Assembly: GCA_000171835.1 (NCBI GenBank)
Contig: ABHC01000017.1
Location: forward strand, 79,278 to 143,277
Origin: an alpha proteobacterium BAL199
GTDB lineage: Bacteria > Pseudomonadota > Alphaproteobacteria > Thalassobaculales > Thalassobaculaceae
Direction of reading: 5' to 3'
Length of the DNA: 64,000 nt
The notes below the pieces were generated by a model. It searched no databases and was not told the origin of the DNA. It was given only the letters and a program-made list of their open reading frames with translations. Shown piece by piece: positions 32,291-41,099 of this stretch. A program made the translations under genes and the position numbers. The first letter of the stretch is position 1. Every line of letters starts with the position of its first letter.

Positions 32291-34149
32291 ATCGAGCTTG
32301 CCGACGATGTCGGCCACGATGAAGCAATAGAACACCGTTTGGTCGCCGAGTTTGATCGGTCGGCCTTTCACATCACTCATAGTGCCGGCTTGCAGCCGAC
32401 GTACATAACGCTCGACTTGAAGCTGCGGGTTCTCGTCGTCGGCATAAGTCTTGCGCCCCGGTCGCTTGAATTCAACGAGGAGTACTTTCGAGGGCTCCTC
32501 AACCTGACGAAGTCCGTGGACGTAGTCGAAGATCAGAACGTCCGGTCGCTCATTGCTCTCGATGGCGGCCGACAGCGTGCTGAATTCTTCGTCCGAACTG
32601 AAGTATTGTGCGAAAATGAGGCGCTCATCGATGATCCAAAGATCGTGAGAGGCTGCTGGCACGACTTTCTTCGTTCCATCGTCGAGCGTGTTCACGCGCA
32701 TCGGACAGATGAACGAATGGAGCACATCCTCCCGCTGGTAGGAACTGTCTCGCGTATCGTCGCGAACCTTCTGAAGCAGGGTCTCGACGAAATCGAGGAC
32801 GACCTTCCGCCGGATGGTATACTCGGCGAGGCTTCGTTTCTCGGCTTCCTCGATCGCCTTGCCGGCATCAGTGATTGCGACGTTAAAGGATTCCGGCGTC
32901 GCCGATCCATCCTTGAGCCGTGCCAGAACTGACCGGATTTTCTCGGCTTGGCGTTGGTCTCGCCGGAAGCGCTCGCGCGAAAGATGACCATAGATCGCGT
33001 CGCTGCTCAACTCTCCGGACGGGAGCTTTGCCTGCAGTTCGTCCGTGTCACCAAAAGCCACGGACGGGTACGTCTGGGTGATGGCGCCGATGATCTCCCG
33101 TTGTTCGCCGCTGAGCAACGCCAGCGGCTCAGCGAGAAAGACCTCGATCTTCTCGAAGCATACCTCGTTGATGATGCGGTCCAGCACCGCATCCTCGAAC
33201 ATGAAGGCGGTTCGTTCTTGGTTGACGTTTTTGTCAAAAAAATCGCCCATAAGTATGGCATGAAAAACAAGATCAGCATTCTCGCCAAAATATTTGAGGC
33301 CAAGCTTACCATCGATGCTCTGCGAGTAAACGGTGCGGTCGTGCGCGATGAAGTGCACGAAGTGCGAGCCCTTGAGGTCAGCGCTCGCGATCTTGTCGCA
33401 CTCCATCAAGGTTAGGAACAGGACGCCATAATCCTCGGTCTCTAGGGGGAGCGGCGAGTCCTTCCGGTAGACGATCTTGTCCATGTCGTCCGGATAGAGG
33501 CGAGTTTCGTCGCCCACATAAACTTCAACCAATGGGCTGCTGCCCCCAATGAAAGTAGGAAGGAAGTGGGAGGTCAGGTGCTGGAAAACGAAGCTATCGC
33601 GCCCGGGAAATTTGGCGAAATAGCCGTTGTCCCTTAGCCCCTCGAAGCGGACGTGGAATGATGAACCGCTGGCGTTCTCTGCGGGATCCTCCGCGTAGTT
33701 CACGATCTGCTCGTCGTTGGCCAGATTGAATTCAAAGATCCGACGAACAAACCCATCCGCCGTCTTGTAGACTGAAGAGACGCTAATCTTATCAAAACAG
33801 TCTAGCCAGAGCAGACGTCCGACGCCCTTCCCGCCGATGCTCAGCTTGTTGTCGGTGTCAGTGGTCGTGAATGCTTCCCAGTTCCGTTCATCCAAGCCCA
33901 GTCCATTGTCCTCAACGGTTGCCCAAACCCCCTCCTTTTTCCGATTGGTATTAATCGTGACAATGACGCGTCCTTTAGACTGGACGGTGTCGCCGAACAT
34001 ACCCTGAGTCGAATGGATAGAATTGCTGATCGCCTCAAAAAGAGGCTGCATCGCCGCCGCGACATTGGTCGGCTTCGGCAGGCGATCTATTCGCTTCACA
34101 ATATTTGGGCGCAGAGATACCATTTTTGATAAATAGTTGGCCATTATAA

Positions 34150-34284
34150 TCAAGTCAAGGTTGATTCTTTCTCGCCAGTGAGGACGCTATCGTGAGAGCT
34201 CTTCCGGCGGATCACTTCCGTAAGAGGAACCGAATGACGATCCGCAACGATGTCAGCCATTGGCCCCCACATTGGTTGCTTCAT
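34150..34284 (-). CDS. Possible 44-residue leader or partner ORF upstream of the split ATPase gene
   Basis: A frame beginning MKQPMWGPMADIVADRHSV and ending KESTLT stops 5 bp before the ATPase ATG. AAAGGGA precedes its own start. No family recognised. The tight spacing would allow translational coupling, which the ATPase gene, lacking a ribosome site of its own, would need. It could equally be the C-terminal remnant of a lost partner gene. No other gene is recognised between here and the GNAT gene at 34493. Confidence 0.35.
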   Translation of the reverse strand: MKQPMWGPMADIVADRHSVPLTEVIRRKSSHDSVLTGEKESTLT

Positions 34285-34492
34285 CGATCCCTTTCAAACG
34301 CCCCCGACTGGCGCGGCGGTCCAGTATCGGCCAAGTTCGGCCGTTCCGAAACATGAACACCTTGATCGCTCCTGGCGCTAACCCAGCCATTGAGGCAGTC
34401 GGCTCGGATGACCGTTCCCCACCCGGCGCAGTTTTCCGAACTCCACCAACTGCTGACGGGTCGGACCCGCTGACGGCATCGAACACCCGCCT

Positions 34493-34954
34493 TCAAAGCG
34501 TCTTTCGATACAGCAGGAAATCCGTCAGGTCGGCCACCTGGTCGTAGAGCTTGCGGGCGGTGGCGTTGTTCTCCTGGGTGTTCCAGTAGACCCGGGGTGA
34601 GCCGGCGGCGGCGGCGCGGTCGTACACCGCTTCGATCAGGGCCCGGCCGACGCCGTGGCCGCGAGCATCCGGCGCGGTGAACAGGTCCTGCAGGTAACAG
34701 GCCGGGCCGAGCATCGTGGTGTTGCGGTGATAGATGTAATGCACGAGGCCGAGCAGGCGGCCGTCGCTCTCGGCCACCAGGGCGTGCACCGGCTCGTAGG
34801 CGTCGAAGAAGCGCGCCCAGGTGGTTCGGGTGACCTCGTCCGACACCGCCGTGGGACCGACGCGCTTGTAGAAGGCGTTGTAGCCGGCCCACAGGGTCTG
34901 CCACTGCTCGAAGTCGGCTGTCCGGACATCCCGGATGGTGGGTTTGCTGGTCAT
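34493..34954 (-). CDS. GNAT-family N-acetyltransferase
   Basis: 153 residues: TIRDVRTADFEQWQTLWAGYNAFY at the start, then VAESDGRLLGLVHYIYH, CYLQDLFTAPDARGHGVGRALIEAVYDRAAA with the acetyl-CoA loop RGHGVGRA, and YWNTQENNATARKLYDQVA. This is a typical compact GNAT close to diamine/thialysine acetyltransferase-like proteins; the W.GYN.FY opening fits that group. It acetylates an unknown amine in the cytoplasm. AGGAAG lies 10 bases before the ATG. Confidence 0.88.
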   Translation of the reverse strand: MTSKPTIRDVRTADFEQWQTLWAGYNAFYKRVGPTAVSDEVTRTTWARFFDAYEPVHALVAESDGRLLGLVHYIYHRNTTMLGPACYLQDLFTAPDARGHGVGRALIEAVYDRAAAAGSPRVYWNTQENNATARKLYDQVADLTDFLLYRKTL

Positions 34955-35362
34955 CGATGTGCGCTTCCTGAGTGGGGACTGGTAACGGCGGGCACCCTAG
35001 GGCCGGCCACCGGCCGGCGTATACGGCCGGTCGGCGTGCGGCCGATGCGTCCAAGTCTCTCACCGCCGTACAGGTCGTACACGCGCATGGCATGAAGAGA
35101 ATGCACGAGCCGGCGTGACAAGTGCCGGCGGTCCGTTGGGCACTGCCCGCGAGCGGATATGGGGAGGCCGCGACCATGCGAATCGGGATGCCAACAGCCT
35201 AGTAGCAGCAATACTTTCCCGATCTGGCGCCGTTCATGCTGGCCGCCGGCCTGTATCTGCCGCAGTTGAGCTTGGCCCGGCGCGCCGCCGGCCGTTGGCT
35301 CTAACGCGAACGGGAACGGTGTGGCATCCGAAGAGTCCAAATACCCGCCGACGGAGCCCGCC
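34955..35362. other. Intergenic region between two GNAT genes
   Basis: 408 bp with no convincing gene. At 35009-35031, ACCGGCCG and CGGCCGGT form an 8-bp stem with a 7-base loop (GCGTATA), without a T run. Around 35175-35304 a frame with two early stops (MRIGMPTA then stops, then QYFPDLAPFMLAAGLYLPQL) hints at a very small decayed gene, but this is weak. Confidence 0.4.
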
Positions 35363-36085
35363 ATGTCTGCCCGCACCAACGATCACGGCCAGCCGATCGG
35401 CTTTGCCATTCCGGACTGGAAGCCGTGCGCCCGGCCCGCTCGCTCCGCCATGGTCGGACGCAGCGTGCGGCTTGAGCCGCTGCGGGTCGCCGACCATGCC
35501 GAGACCATGTTCGAGGCGGTGTCGGCGGATGACGGCAGCATGTGGACCTATCTGGCGGTCGGTCCGTTCGGCAGGGACCGAGCCGGCTTCGATGCCTGGC
35601 TGGCCAAGTGCGAGACCAGCGAGGACCCGTTGTTCTACGCGGTGGTCGAGCAGGCGACCGGCCGGGCGCTCGGCTACGCCAGCTACCTGCGGATCGAGCC
35701 GGCGGTCGGGGTGATCGAGGTCGGCCACATCACCATGTCGCCGGCGCTGCAGCGCACGGTGATGGCGACCGAGACCATGTATCTGATGATGGCCCGGGTG
35801 TTCGACGAACTCGGCTACCGCCGCTACGAGTGGAAATGCGACAGCCTGAACGCGCCGTCACGCGTCGCGGCCAAGCGGCTCTGCTTCCAGTATGAGGGGC
35901 TGTTCCGGCAGGCGACGCTGTACAAGAACCGCAACCGCGACACTGCGTGGTTCTCGATCCTCGACACCGAATGGCCGGCTCTGAAGGCGGCGTTCAGGCG
36001 CTGGCTCGACCCGTCGAACTTCGACGGGCAGGGGCGGCAGAAGCAGAGCCTGTCGGACCTCACCGCCGCTGCCGCATCGGGGTGA
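35363..36085 (+). CDS. GNAT-family N-acetyltransferase, RimJ/RimL-like
   Basis: 240 residues: MVGRSVRLEPLRVADHAETMFEA, then DPLFYAVVEQATGRALGYASYLRIEPAVGVIEVGHITMSPALQRTVMATETMYLMMARVFDELGYRRYEWKCDSLN in the order of the RimJ/RimL fold, and SRVAAKRLCFQYEGLFRQATLYKNRNRDTAWFSI. In these proteins the usual R/QxxGxG/A loop is modified, here LQRTVMATE. ATG 35363 is chosen; GTG 35321 is in frame. Probably acetylates a protein N-terminus or small molecule. No operon partners. Confidence 0.85.
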   Translation: MSARTNDHGQPIGFAIPDWKPCARPARSAMVGRSVRLEPLRVADHAETMFEAVSADDGSMWTYLAVGPFGRDRAGFDAWLAKCETSEDPLFYAVVEQATGRALGYASYLRIEPAVGVIEVGHITMSPALQRTVMATETMYLMMARVFDELGYRRYEWKCDSLNAPSRVAAKRLCFQYEGLFRQATLYKNRNRDTAWFSILDTEWPALKAAFRRWLDPSNFDGQGRQKQSLSDLTAAAASG

Positions 36086-36212
36086 AGAGTCCGGACCGGC
36101 GTAGCTGTGCGGCGTTCCGCCGCATGGCGATTGCCGCGATGGCCACGACGTAAATCACCGGAACTCGGGGGAACGGCCATGGCCAAGGCGCATGGCGCCT
36201 GAGGAGGATATC

Positions 36213-36665
36213 ATGGCGACGACGGCACCGTATTCCGGCCGTCACGGCCAGGATCACTTCCACCCCGCCGTCTATTGGACGATGGCGGCCTTTGCGATCC
36301 TGATGATTACCGCAAGCTGGGGCTTTTTCGGCGACGGTGGGCTGACCGGTTACCTGTTGACCATCGTCACCGGGTTCGTACTCGCGACGCTGGCGTTACC
36401 GTACATGCTGCGCCGGATCCGCTTGCGCGACACGCGGCCGTGGCGCGGCAGCGAGCCGCCAGCGGTCACCGGCCAGTCCTTCACGGATTGGGAAGCCGAC
36501 GAGTTTCACGCAGACCGGAGTCGGATCAGCGGCAAGCAGGCCATGATCCAGGCCGTGCTGCCGATCGCCGCGGTCGGGATCGGCATGCTGCTGTTCGCCA
36601 TCGTGGTGACGCTGGCGACCGGCGACCCGTCGAGCAGAGGCCGACCGCTTACGGCAGTTCGCTGA
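36213..36665 (+). CDS. Small integral membrane protein, unknown function
   Basis: 150 residues with three hydrophobic segments: ~20-40 (YWTMAAFAILMITASWGFF), ~45-68 (LTGYLLTIVTGFVLATLALPYML) and ~115-140 (IQAVLPIAAVGIGMLLFAIVVTLA). A hydrophilic loop with RIRLRDTRPWRGSEPPAV and SFTDWEADEFHADRSRISGKQA lies between the last two. No family assigned with confidence. GAGGAGGATATC precedes the ATG at 36213. Its end overlaps the convergent trcR gene by 17 bp. Confidence 0.75.
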   Translation: MATTAPYSGRHGQDHFHPAVYWTMAAFAILMITASWGFFGDGGLTGYLLTIVTGFVLATLALPYMLRRIRLRDTRPWRGSEPPAVTGQSFTDWEADEFHADRSRISGKQAMIQAVLPIAAVGIGMLLFAIVVTLATGDPSSRGRPLTAVR

Positions 36666-37215
36666 TCGACTCGAGTTGTTCTTCCGGCGGTACCTTGGTG
36701 CCGCCGGCCTTTTCGATGGCGGCGTCCAGATCGCGCTGGCTGCACAGGCCGAGGAACACCGGGTGGCGCGGCTGGATGTTCGAGCTGTTCCAGTGCGTCC
36801 GCTCGCGGATCTTGTTGATGGTGTCCTTGGTGGTGCCGATCAGGCGCGCGATCTGCGCATCCTTAAGTTCCTGATGGTGCTTGACCAGCCAAGCGATGGC
36901 ATCCGGCTTGTCGCCGCGCTTGGCGATCGGGATGTATTTCGGACCCTTGGTCTTGTCGATCGGCTTCGGCAGGTCGCTGGTCGCCATGTGCAGACGGGCC
37001 TTCGGGTCGGCCTCGCATCGCGCGATCTCGGCGCGCGTCAGCTGGTTGGCGAGTACCGGATCGAAGCCCTGGATGCCGGCAGAGACTTCACCGTCGGCGA
37101 TCGCTTGGACCTCCAGCGGGTGGAGCCCGCAGAACGCGGCAACTTGCTCAAAGGTCAGCGCGGTATTGTCGATCAACCACACGGCGGTGGCCTTCGGCAT
37201 GAGCGGTTGCGCCAT
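36649..37215 (-). CDS. trcR: Cell-cycle transcriptional regulator TrcR (DUF1013)
   Basis: 188 residues of the DUF1013 family, named TrcR in alphaproteobacteria. Highly conserved blocks are MPKATAVWLIDNTALTFEQVAAFCGLHPLEVQAIADG, GPKYIPIAKRGDKPDAIAWLVKHHQELKDAQIARLIGTTKDTINKIRERTHWNSSNI-type helix-turn-helix, and RHPVFLGLCSQRDLDAAI. The two helix-turn-helix regions suggest DNA binding, as expected of a regulator linked to cell-cycle promoters. GAGGAGAGA lies upstream of the ATG. Usually a core gene, and it looks intact here. Confidence 0.92.
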   Translation of the reverse strand: MAQPLMPKATAVWLIDNTALTFEQVAAFCGLHPLEVQAIADGEVSAGIQGFDPVLANQLTRAEIARCEADPKARLHMATSDLPKPIDKTKGPKYIPIAKRGDKPDAIAWLVKHHQELKDAQIARLIGTTKDTINKIRERTHWNSSNIQPRHPVFLGLCSQRDLDAAIEKAGGTKVPPEEQLESISELP

Positions 37216-37344
37216 GATGTTCTCTCCTCGACCGCGGCGTCACCGACGTCGACGCCCGGTTGCAATCCAAGTGTAGGTGTCGGGATTCGCGTCCCTATAT
37301 AGGGATTTCCATGCCACCCGGCAAAGGTTTATGTGCTCGTGTGC

Positions 37345-38379
37345 TCAGACATCGGCGGTGCAGAGCGCGCGATCCACTTCCAGAACCAGCTTGCCGATGA
37401 CGCTGTCTCCGGCCAGCAGGGTATGAGCCTGATCGACGTCTTCCAGGGCGAAGGTGGTGTGGATGATCGGCTCGATCTCCCGGCGCGCGATCTTCGGCCA
37501 CAACCCGGCGTAGACCGCCTCGGCGATCGCCGATTTCTGCACGGCGTTGCGCCCGCGCAGCAGCGATCCGGTCAAGGTCAGCCGCTTGCGGGCGACCGCC
37601 CGCATGTCCAGATCAGCGGTCGCGCCGCCGACGAAACCGATGGTGATCAGTCGGCCTTCCGGAGCCATGACCTCGAGGTTCTTCGCAAGATGCGAGGCAC
37701 CCACCAGATCCAGGACGATGTCGGCGCCGCCGCATTGGGCGTTGATCTCGGCGGCCCAGTCCTCGGTGCGGTAGTCGAACGCCCGTTCGGCGCCGAGCGA
37801 CACGCAGGCCGCGCGCTTCGCTTCGGTTCCCGCCGTCGCAAAGATCCGGCAATCGAGGGTGCGCGCCAACTGCAGGGCCAGTGTGCCGACACCGCTGGCG
37901 CCGGCGTGCACCAATACGGCCTTCGGGATGTCGAGTTCGCCGCGCGTGACCATGTTGTCCCAGACCGTGAAGGCCGCTTCCGGCAGGGCGGCGGCTTCCA
38001 CCATGTCCAGATCTCCGGGCACCGGCAGCACGCACTGCCGGGAAGCGATGACGTAGTCGGCGTACCCGCCGCCGGCGAGCAGCGCACACACCCGATCGCC
38101 CGGTTGCGGCGCCGGGATCCGCGACGCCGGACCGATGTCGAGCGGGTCCTCGGGGCCGACGGCCTCGACGATTCCCGACACCTCCAGGCCCAGGACGTCC
38201 GACGCTCCCGGCGGCGGTGCGTGGCGGCCCTGGCGCTGTGCCAGGTCGGCGCGATTGATGCCAGCGGCAACCACGCGGATCAGAATCTCGTCCCGGCCCG
38301 GCTGGGGAACCGGCCGGCTACCCATCGTGACGGCGCCGTCGGTCGCAGTGACGGCACGCATGGTGTCGGGACGTGTCAT
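37345..38379 (-). CDS. NAD(P)H-quinone oxidoreductase, PIG3-type (zinc-free MDR)
   Basis: 344-residue medium-chain dehydrogenase/reductase: MRAVTATDGAVTMGSRPVPQPGRDEILIRVVAAGINRADLAQRQGRH, then LGLEVSGIV, GDRVCALLAGGGYADYV, the cofactor loop VLVHAGASGVGTLALQLAR, and DIVLDLVGASHL. It lacks the zinc-binding Cys cluster, as in quinone reductases of the PIG3 group. Reduces quinones or activated enones with NADPH. ATG 38379 or 38361 (MRAV) are both possible. It is upstream of trcR on the same strand with 129 bp between. Confidence 0.9.
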   Translation of the reverse strand: MTRPDTMRAVTATDGAVTMGSRPVPQPGRDEILIRVVAAGINRADLAQRQGRHAPPPGASDVLGLEVSGIVEAVGPEDPLDIGPASRIPAPQPGDRVCALLAGGGYADYVIASRQCVLPVPGDLDMVEAAALPEAAFTVWDNMVTRGELDIPKAVLVHAGASGVGTLALQLARTLDCRIFATAGTEAKRAACVSLGAERAFDYRTEDWAAEINAQCGGADIVLDLVGASHLAKNLEVMAPEGRLITIGFVGGATADLDMRAVARKRLTLTGSLLRGRNAVQKSAIAEAVYAGLWPKIARREIEPIIHTTFALEDVDQAHTLLAGDSVIGKLVLEVDRALCTADV

Positions 38380-38489
38380 GATCGGTGCTCACTGGTGGTG
38401 ATTGAAGGTGGCAAGTCGACTTACCATAGCTGCACCGCTTCGGTCAGGCCCGGAGCGGTGAGGCAGACGAAGAAGTTAGGAGAAACGTC

Positions 38490-38672
38490 ATGGATCTCGA
38501 GGATCTGGAACCACGCAACCAGTCGAAGAAGCTCAAGGACCTGTCGAACTGGAGCTTCGAGGACCTGGAGGCCTACATTGCCGCGATGGAGGCTGAGATC
38601 GCGCGGGCGCGTACTGCGATCGCCCAGAAGAAGGGCGTCGCCTCGGTGGCGGACACGTTGTTCAAGCGATGA
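38490..38672 (+). CDS. DUF1192 protein
   Basis: 60-residue protein with the DUF1192 pattern: LEPRNQSKKLKDLSNWSFEDLEAYIAAMEAEIARARTAIAQKK, then VADTLFKR. The central helix L..YI..ME.EI.R.. is nearly invariant in alphaproteobacteria. Function unknown. TTAGGAGAAACG precedes the ATG. Divergent from the quinone oxidoreductase gene. Confidence 0.88.
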   Translation: MDLEDLEPRNQSKKLKDLSNWSFEDLEAYIAAMEAEIARARTAIAQKKGVASVADTLFKR

Positions 38673-38968
38673 CAATTGCGGGAATGTACGGTGGCATTTG
38701 CCCTGGACATTCTTCCCGTTTTGACCGTATTGCCCCAGTCGCGTCGCGGGCGATGCAGCGGCTTGACCACCGCGGGGGTCCTCGCTAGCGTCGGCGCAAG
38801 CAAGTTGAGCAGGGAGCTCACGGCGAAAGCCCGGACGGGGCCGCGGAACACGCGGCCCCGTAACCGTGTCGGGGGCCGGCGGTTTCGCGGAGACGAAACG
38901 CCGGTCGCTTCGATAGACTGCCGGCCATCCGCCGGGCGGACATCAACAGCCACCAAGGAGCAGCGACC
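38673..38968. other. Intergenic region upstream of metY with strong hairpin
   Basis: 296 bp. ACGGGGCCGCG (38835-38845) and CGCGGCCCCGT (38851-38861) form a perfect 11-bp stem with a GAACA loop; no T run follows. Nothing else recognised; no SAM riboswitch consensus was seen by eye. The hairpin may terminate the DUF1192 transcript or form part of the metY leader. Confidence 0.5.
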
Positions 38969-40279
38969 ATGAGCACGGACGGCAACGTCTTCGGCTTCGA
39001 TACGCTGAGTCTGCACGCCGGCCAGCAACCCGATCCGGCGACTGGGGCACGGGCAGTGCCGATCTACCAGACGACCTCCTATGTGTTCCGCGATGTCGAC
39101 CACGCGGCCTCGCTGTTCAACCTGGAGCGCGCCGGGCACATCTATTCGCGGATCTCCAATCCGACCACCGCCGTGCTCGAAGAACGGGTGGCAGCGTTGG
39201 AGGGCGGAGTCGGGGCGATCGCGACCGCCAGCGGGCATGCCGCGCTGTTCCTGGCGATCTCGACGCTGATGGGCCAGGGCGGCCACATCGTGGCGTCCTC
39301 GGCGCTGTACGGCGGCAGCCACAACCTGTTCAGCCACACCCTGCCACGCTTCGGGATCGAGACCACCAAGGTCCATCCGCGCGATCACGACGGTTTCCGC
39401 AAGGCGATCCGCCCGGAAACCCGGCTGGTGTATGGCGAGACCATCGGCAATCCCGGCCTGGAGGTCATGGATATCGCGGCCCTGGCTGCAATCGCGCACG
39501 ACGCGGGCGTGCCGCTGCTGGTCGACAGCACCTTCGCCACGCCGCATCTGTGCCGGCCGATCGATCACGGCGCCGATCTGGTCCTGCACTCGGCGACCAA
39601 GTGGCTCGGCGGACACGGCGTGGCGATCGGCGGGGTCCTGGTCGATGGCGGCACCTTCGACTGGGAGGCGTCCGGTAAGTTCCCGACCCTGACCGAGCCG
39701 TATGCCGGCTACCACGGCCTCGATTTTGCCGAGGAGTTCGGCCCGCAGGCGTTCCTGATGCGGGCTCGGTCCGAGGGTCTGCGCGACTTCGGCGCGTGCA
39801 TGAGCCCGGCCAACGCCTTCCACATCCTGCAGGGCGTCGAAACCTTGCCGCTGCGCATGGACCGCCACGTCGCCAACGCTCGGGCGGTGGTCGCCTTCCT
39901 GGCGGCGGCGGACGAGGTGTCCTGGGTCGCCTACCCCGAACTGGACAGTCATCCCGACAAGGCGCTGGCCGCAACGTTATTGCCGAAGGGTGCTGGATCG
40001 ATGGTGGCGTTCGGGATCAAGGGTGGGCGCGACGCCGGGCGCGCCTTCATCGAGCGCCTGCAACTGTGGTCGCACCTGGCCAATGTCGGCGACGCGAAGT
40101 CGCTGGTCATCCATCCGGCCAGCACCACCCACCAACAGATGGACGCAGCGACCATGGAGGCGGCAGGGCTGTCGGAGGATCTGGTCCGGCTGTCGGTAGG
40201 CCTGGAGGACGCCAAGGACCTGATCGACGATCTCAAACAGGCGCTGCGCGCGGCGGTTCGCGCCGTCAAGGCGGGCTGA
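38969..40279 (+). CDS. metY: O-acetylhomoserine aminocarboxypropyltransferase (sulfhydrylase)
   Basis: 436-residue PLP enzyme of Cys/Met metabolism that makes homocysteine from O-acetylhomoserine and sulfide. Seen: FDTLSLHAGQQPDPATGARAVPIYQTTSYVF, YSRISNPTTAVLEERVAALEGG, the VDSTFATPHLCRPIDHGADLV strand, and the Schiff-base Lys in LHSATKWLGGHGVAIGG. The inserted segment before the C-terminal domain makes it longer than MetB/MetC and typical of MetY. It starts a likely three-gene unit with the hydrolase and thioesterase (4-bp gap, then GTGA overlap). Confidence 0.93.
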   Translation: MSTDGNVFGFDTLSLHAGQQPDPATGARAVPIYQTTSYVFRDVDHAASLFNLERAGHIYSRISNPTTAVLEERVAALEGGVGAIATASGHAALFLAISTLMGQGGHIVASSALYGGSHNLFSHTLPRFGIETTKVHPRDHDGFRKAIRPETRLVYGETIGNPGLEVMDIAALAAIAHDAGVPLLVDSTFATPHLCRPIDHGADLVLHSATKWLGGHGVAIGGVLVDGGTFDWEASGKFPTLTEPYAGYHGLDFAEEFGPQAFLMRARSEGLRDFGACMSPANAFHILQGVETLPLRMDRHVANARAVVAFLAAADEVSWVAYPELDSHPDKALAATLLPKGAGSMVAFGIKGGRDAGRAFIERLQLWSHLANVGDAKSLVIHPASTTHQQMDAATMEAAGLSEDLVRLSVGLEDAKDLIDDLKQALRAAVRAVKAG

Positions 40280-40283
40280 GGCC

Positions 40284-41099
40284 ATGCGGTTCGTTGTCGA
40301 CGGCAAGGACGCTTTCGCCTCCACCGGCGGGCGTCCGTTCGATCCGACGAAGCCGGCGCTGGTCTGCGTGCACGGTGCTGGCATGGATCACACCGTGTGG
40401 GCGATGCAGACCCGCTATTTCGCCCATCACGGCTGGTCGGTACTAGCGCTCGATCTGCCGGGTCACGGCGGCAGCGCCGGACCGGCGCTGGCGACGGTCG
40501 AGGACATGGGGGCCTGGGTGTGTCGTGCGTTGCAGGGAGCCGGCGCCCGCCGGTCGGCGTTCGTCGGCCATTCGATGGGTGCGCTCGCGGCCCTTGAGGC
40601 GGCGGCTGGCAGTGGCGATAGCGCGCTGGCCCTGCTGATGCTGGGTGTGGTGCCGACCATGGCGGTGCATCCCGACCTTCAGGCGGCGGCGGATGCCGGT
40701 AATCACCGGGCGGTCGAGACCATGATCGGTTGGGGGTTCGGGCGGCCGATGCAGATCGGCGGCAACCGGGCTCCGGGCAGTTGGGTGTCCGGCGCCGGGC
40801 TGCGGGTGCTGGAACGCGGGCTTGCCGGTCCGCTCGGCAGCGATCTGCGCGCGTCCAACGCCTATGCCGGAGCGCTGGCGGCGGCGGCGCGGGTAACCTG
40901 TCCGACGCTCGTCATTGCTGGCGATGACGACCGCATGACGCCGGCCCGCCAAGCGGCTCCACTGGTGCAGGCCTTGCCGAACGGCCGAACGATCACGCTG
41001 CCGCGTACCGGGCACATGATGTCGATCGAGCGGCCGGACGAGACCCTGGATGCGATGCGCGACTTCCTGGCGGGGATCGGCCAGGGGGTCGGCCAGTGA
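40284..41099 (+). CDS. Alpha/beta-fold hydrolase
   Basis: 271 residues. The oxyanion region is [13 protein letters not shown], the nucleophile elbow is [14 protein letters not shown], the acid is in [13 protein letters not shown] and the His is in [14 protein letters not shown]. All catalytic residues of a serine hydrolase are present. Substrate unknown; in some proteobacteria a hydrolase of this kind adjoins metX/metY, so a thioester or ester in methionine metabolism is possible. It starts 4 bp after metY and overlaps the thioesterase gene. Confidence 0.9.
   Translation: MRFVVDGKDAFASTGGRPFDPTKPALVCVHGAGMDHTVWAMQTRYFAHHGWSVLALDLPGHGGSAGPALATVEDMGAWVCRALQGAGARRSAFVGHSMGALAALEAAAGSGDSALALLMLGVVPTMAVHPDLQAAADAGNHRAVETMIGWGFGRPMQIGGNRAPGSWVSGAGLRVLERGLAGPLGSDLRASNAYAGALAAAARVTCPTLVIAGDDDRMTPARQAAPLVQALPNGRTITLPRTGHMMSIERPDETLDAMRDFLAGIGQGVGQ

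Larger units (their letters stand above)
31017..34144 (-). pseudogene. GHKL (Hsp90/MORC-like) ATPase with C-terminal PD-(D/E)xK nuclease domain, split by IS1595
   Basis: Removing the element and one copy of the 8-bp duplication joins 34144-32283 to 31194-31017 in frame: 680 codons, 679 residues. The junction reads KLDEW-TYTWQ. The N-terminus is a GHKL ATPase: N-box EAISNSIHS (E37, N41), EDNGLG (D79), GGKGVGR lid (104-110). The middle is MutL/MORC-like (DKNVNQERTAFMFED). The C-terminus has nuclease motifs RPDVLIFD (D535/D540), LLVEFKRP (E558, K560) and a QVERY motif (Q576-Y580), as in RecB-like PD-(D/E)xK enzymes. As it stands, translation runs into element DNA and loses the last ~59 residues. 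Such ATPase-nuclease fusions occur in anti-phage and restriction-linked contexts. Role here is inferred. Confidence 0.85.

Noticed and set aside
34253..34486. 77-codon minus-strand frame upstream of the ATPase leader ORF
   Set aside because: No ribosome site, no motif, and it overlaps the leader frame in another phase; low-complexity composition.
38835..38861. Strong hairpin before metY as a SAM-type riboswitch
   Set aside because: A single GC stem with a 5-base loop; none of the conserved SAM-II or SAM/SAH core bases were recognised.
38573..39952. 459-codon minus-strand frame opposite metY
   Set aside because: Antisense to a clear metY; no recognisable motif and no ribosome site.
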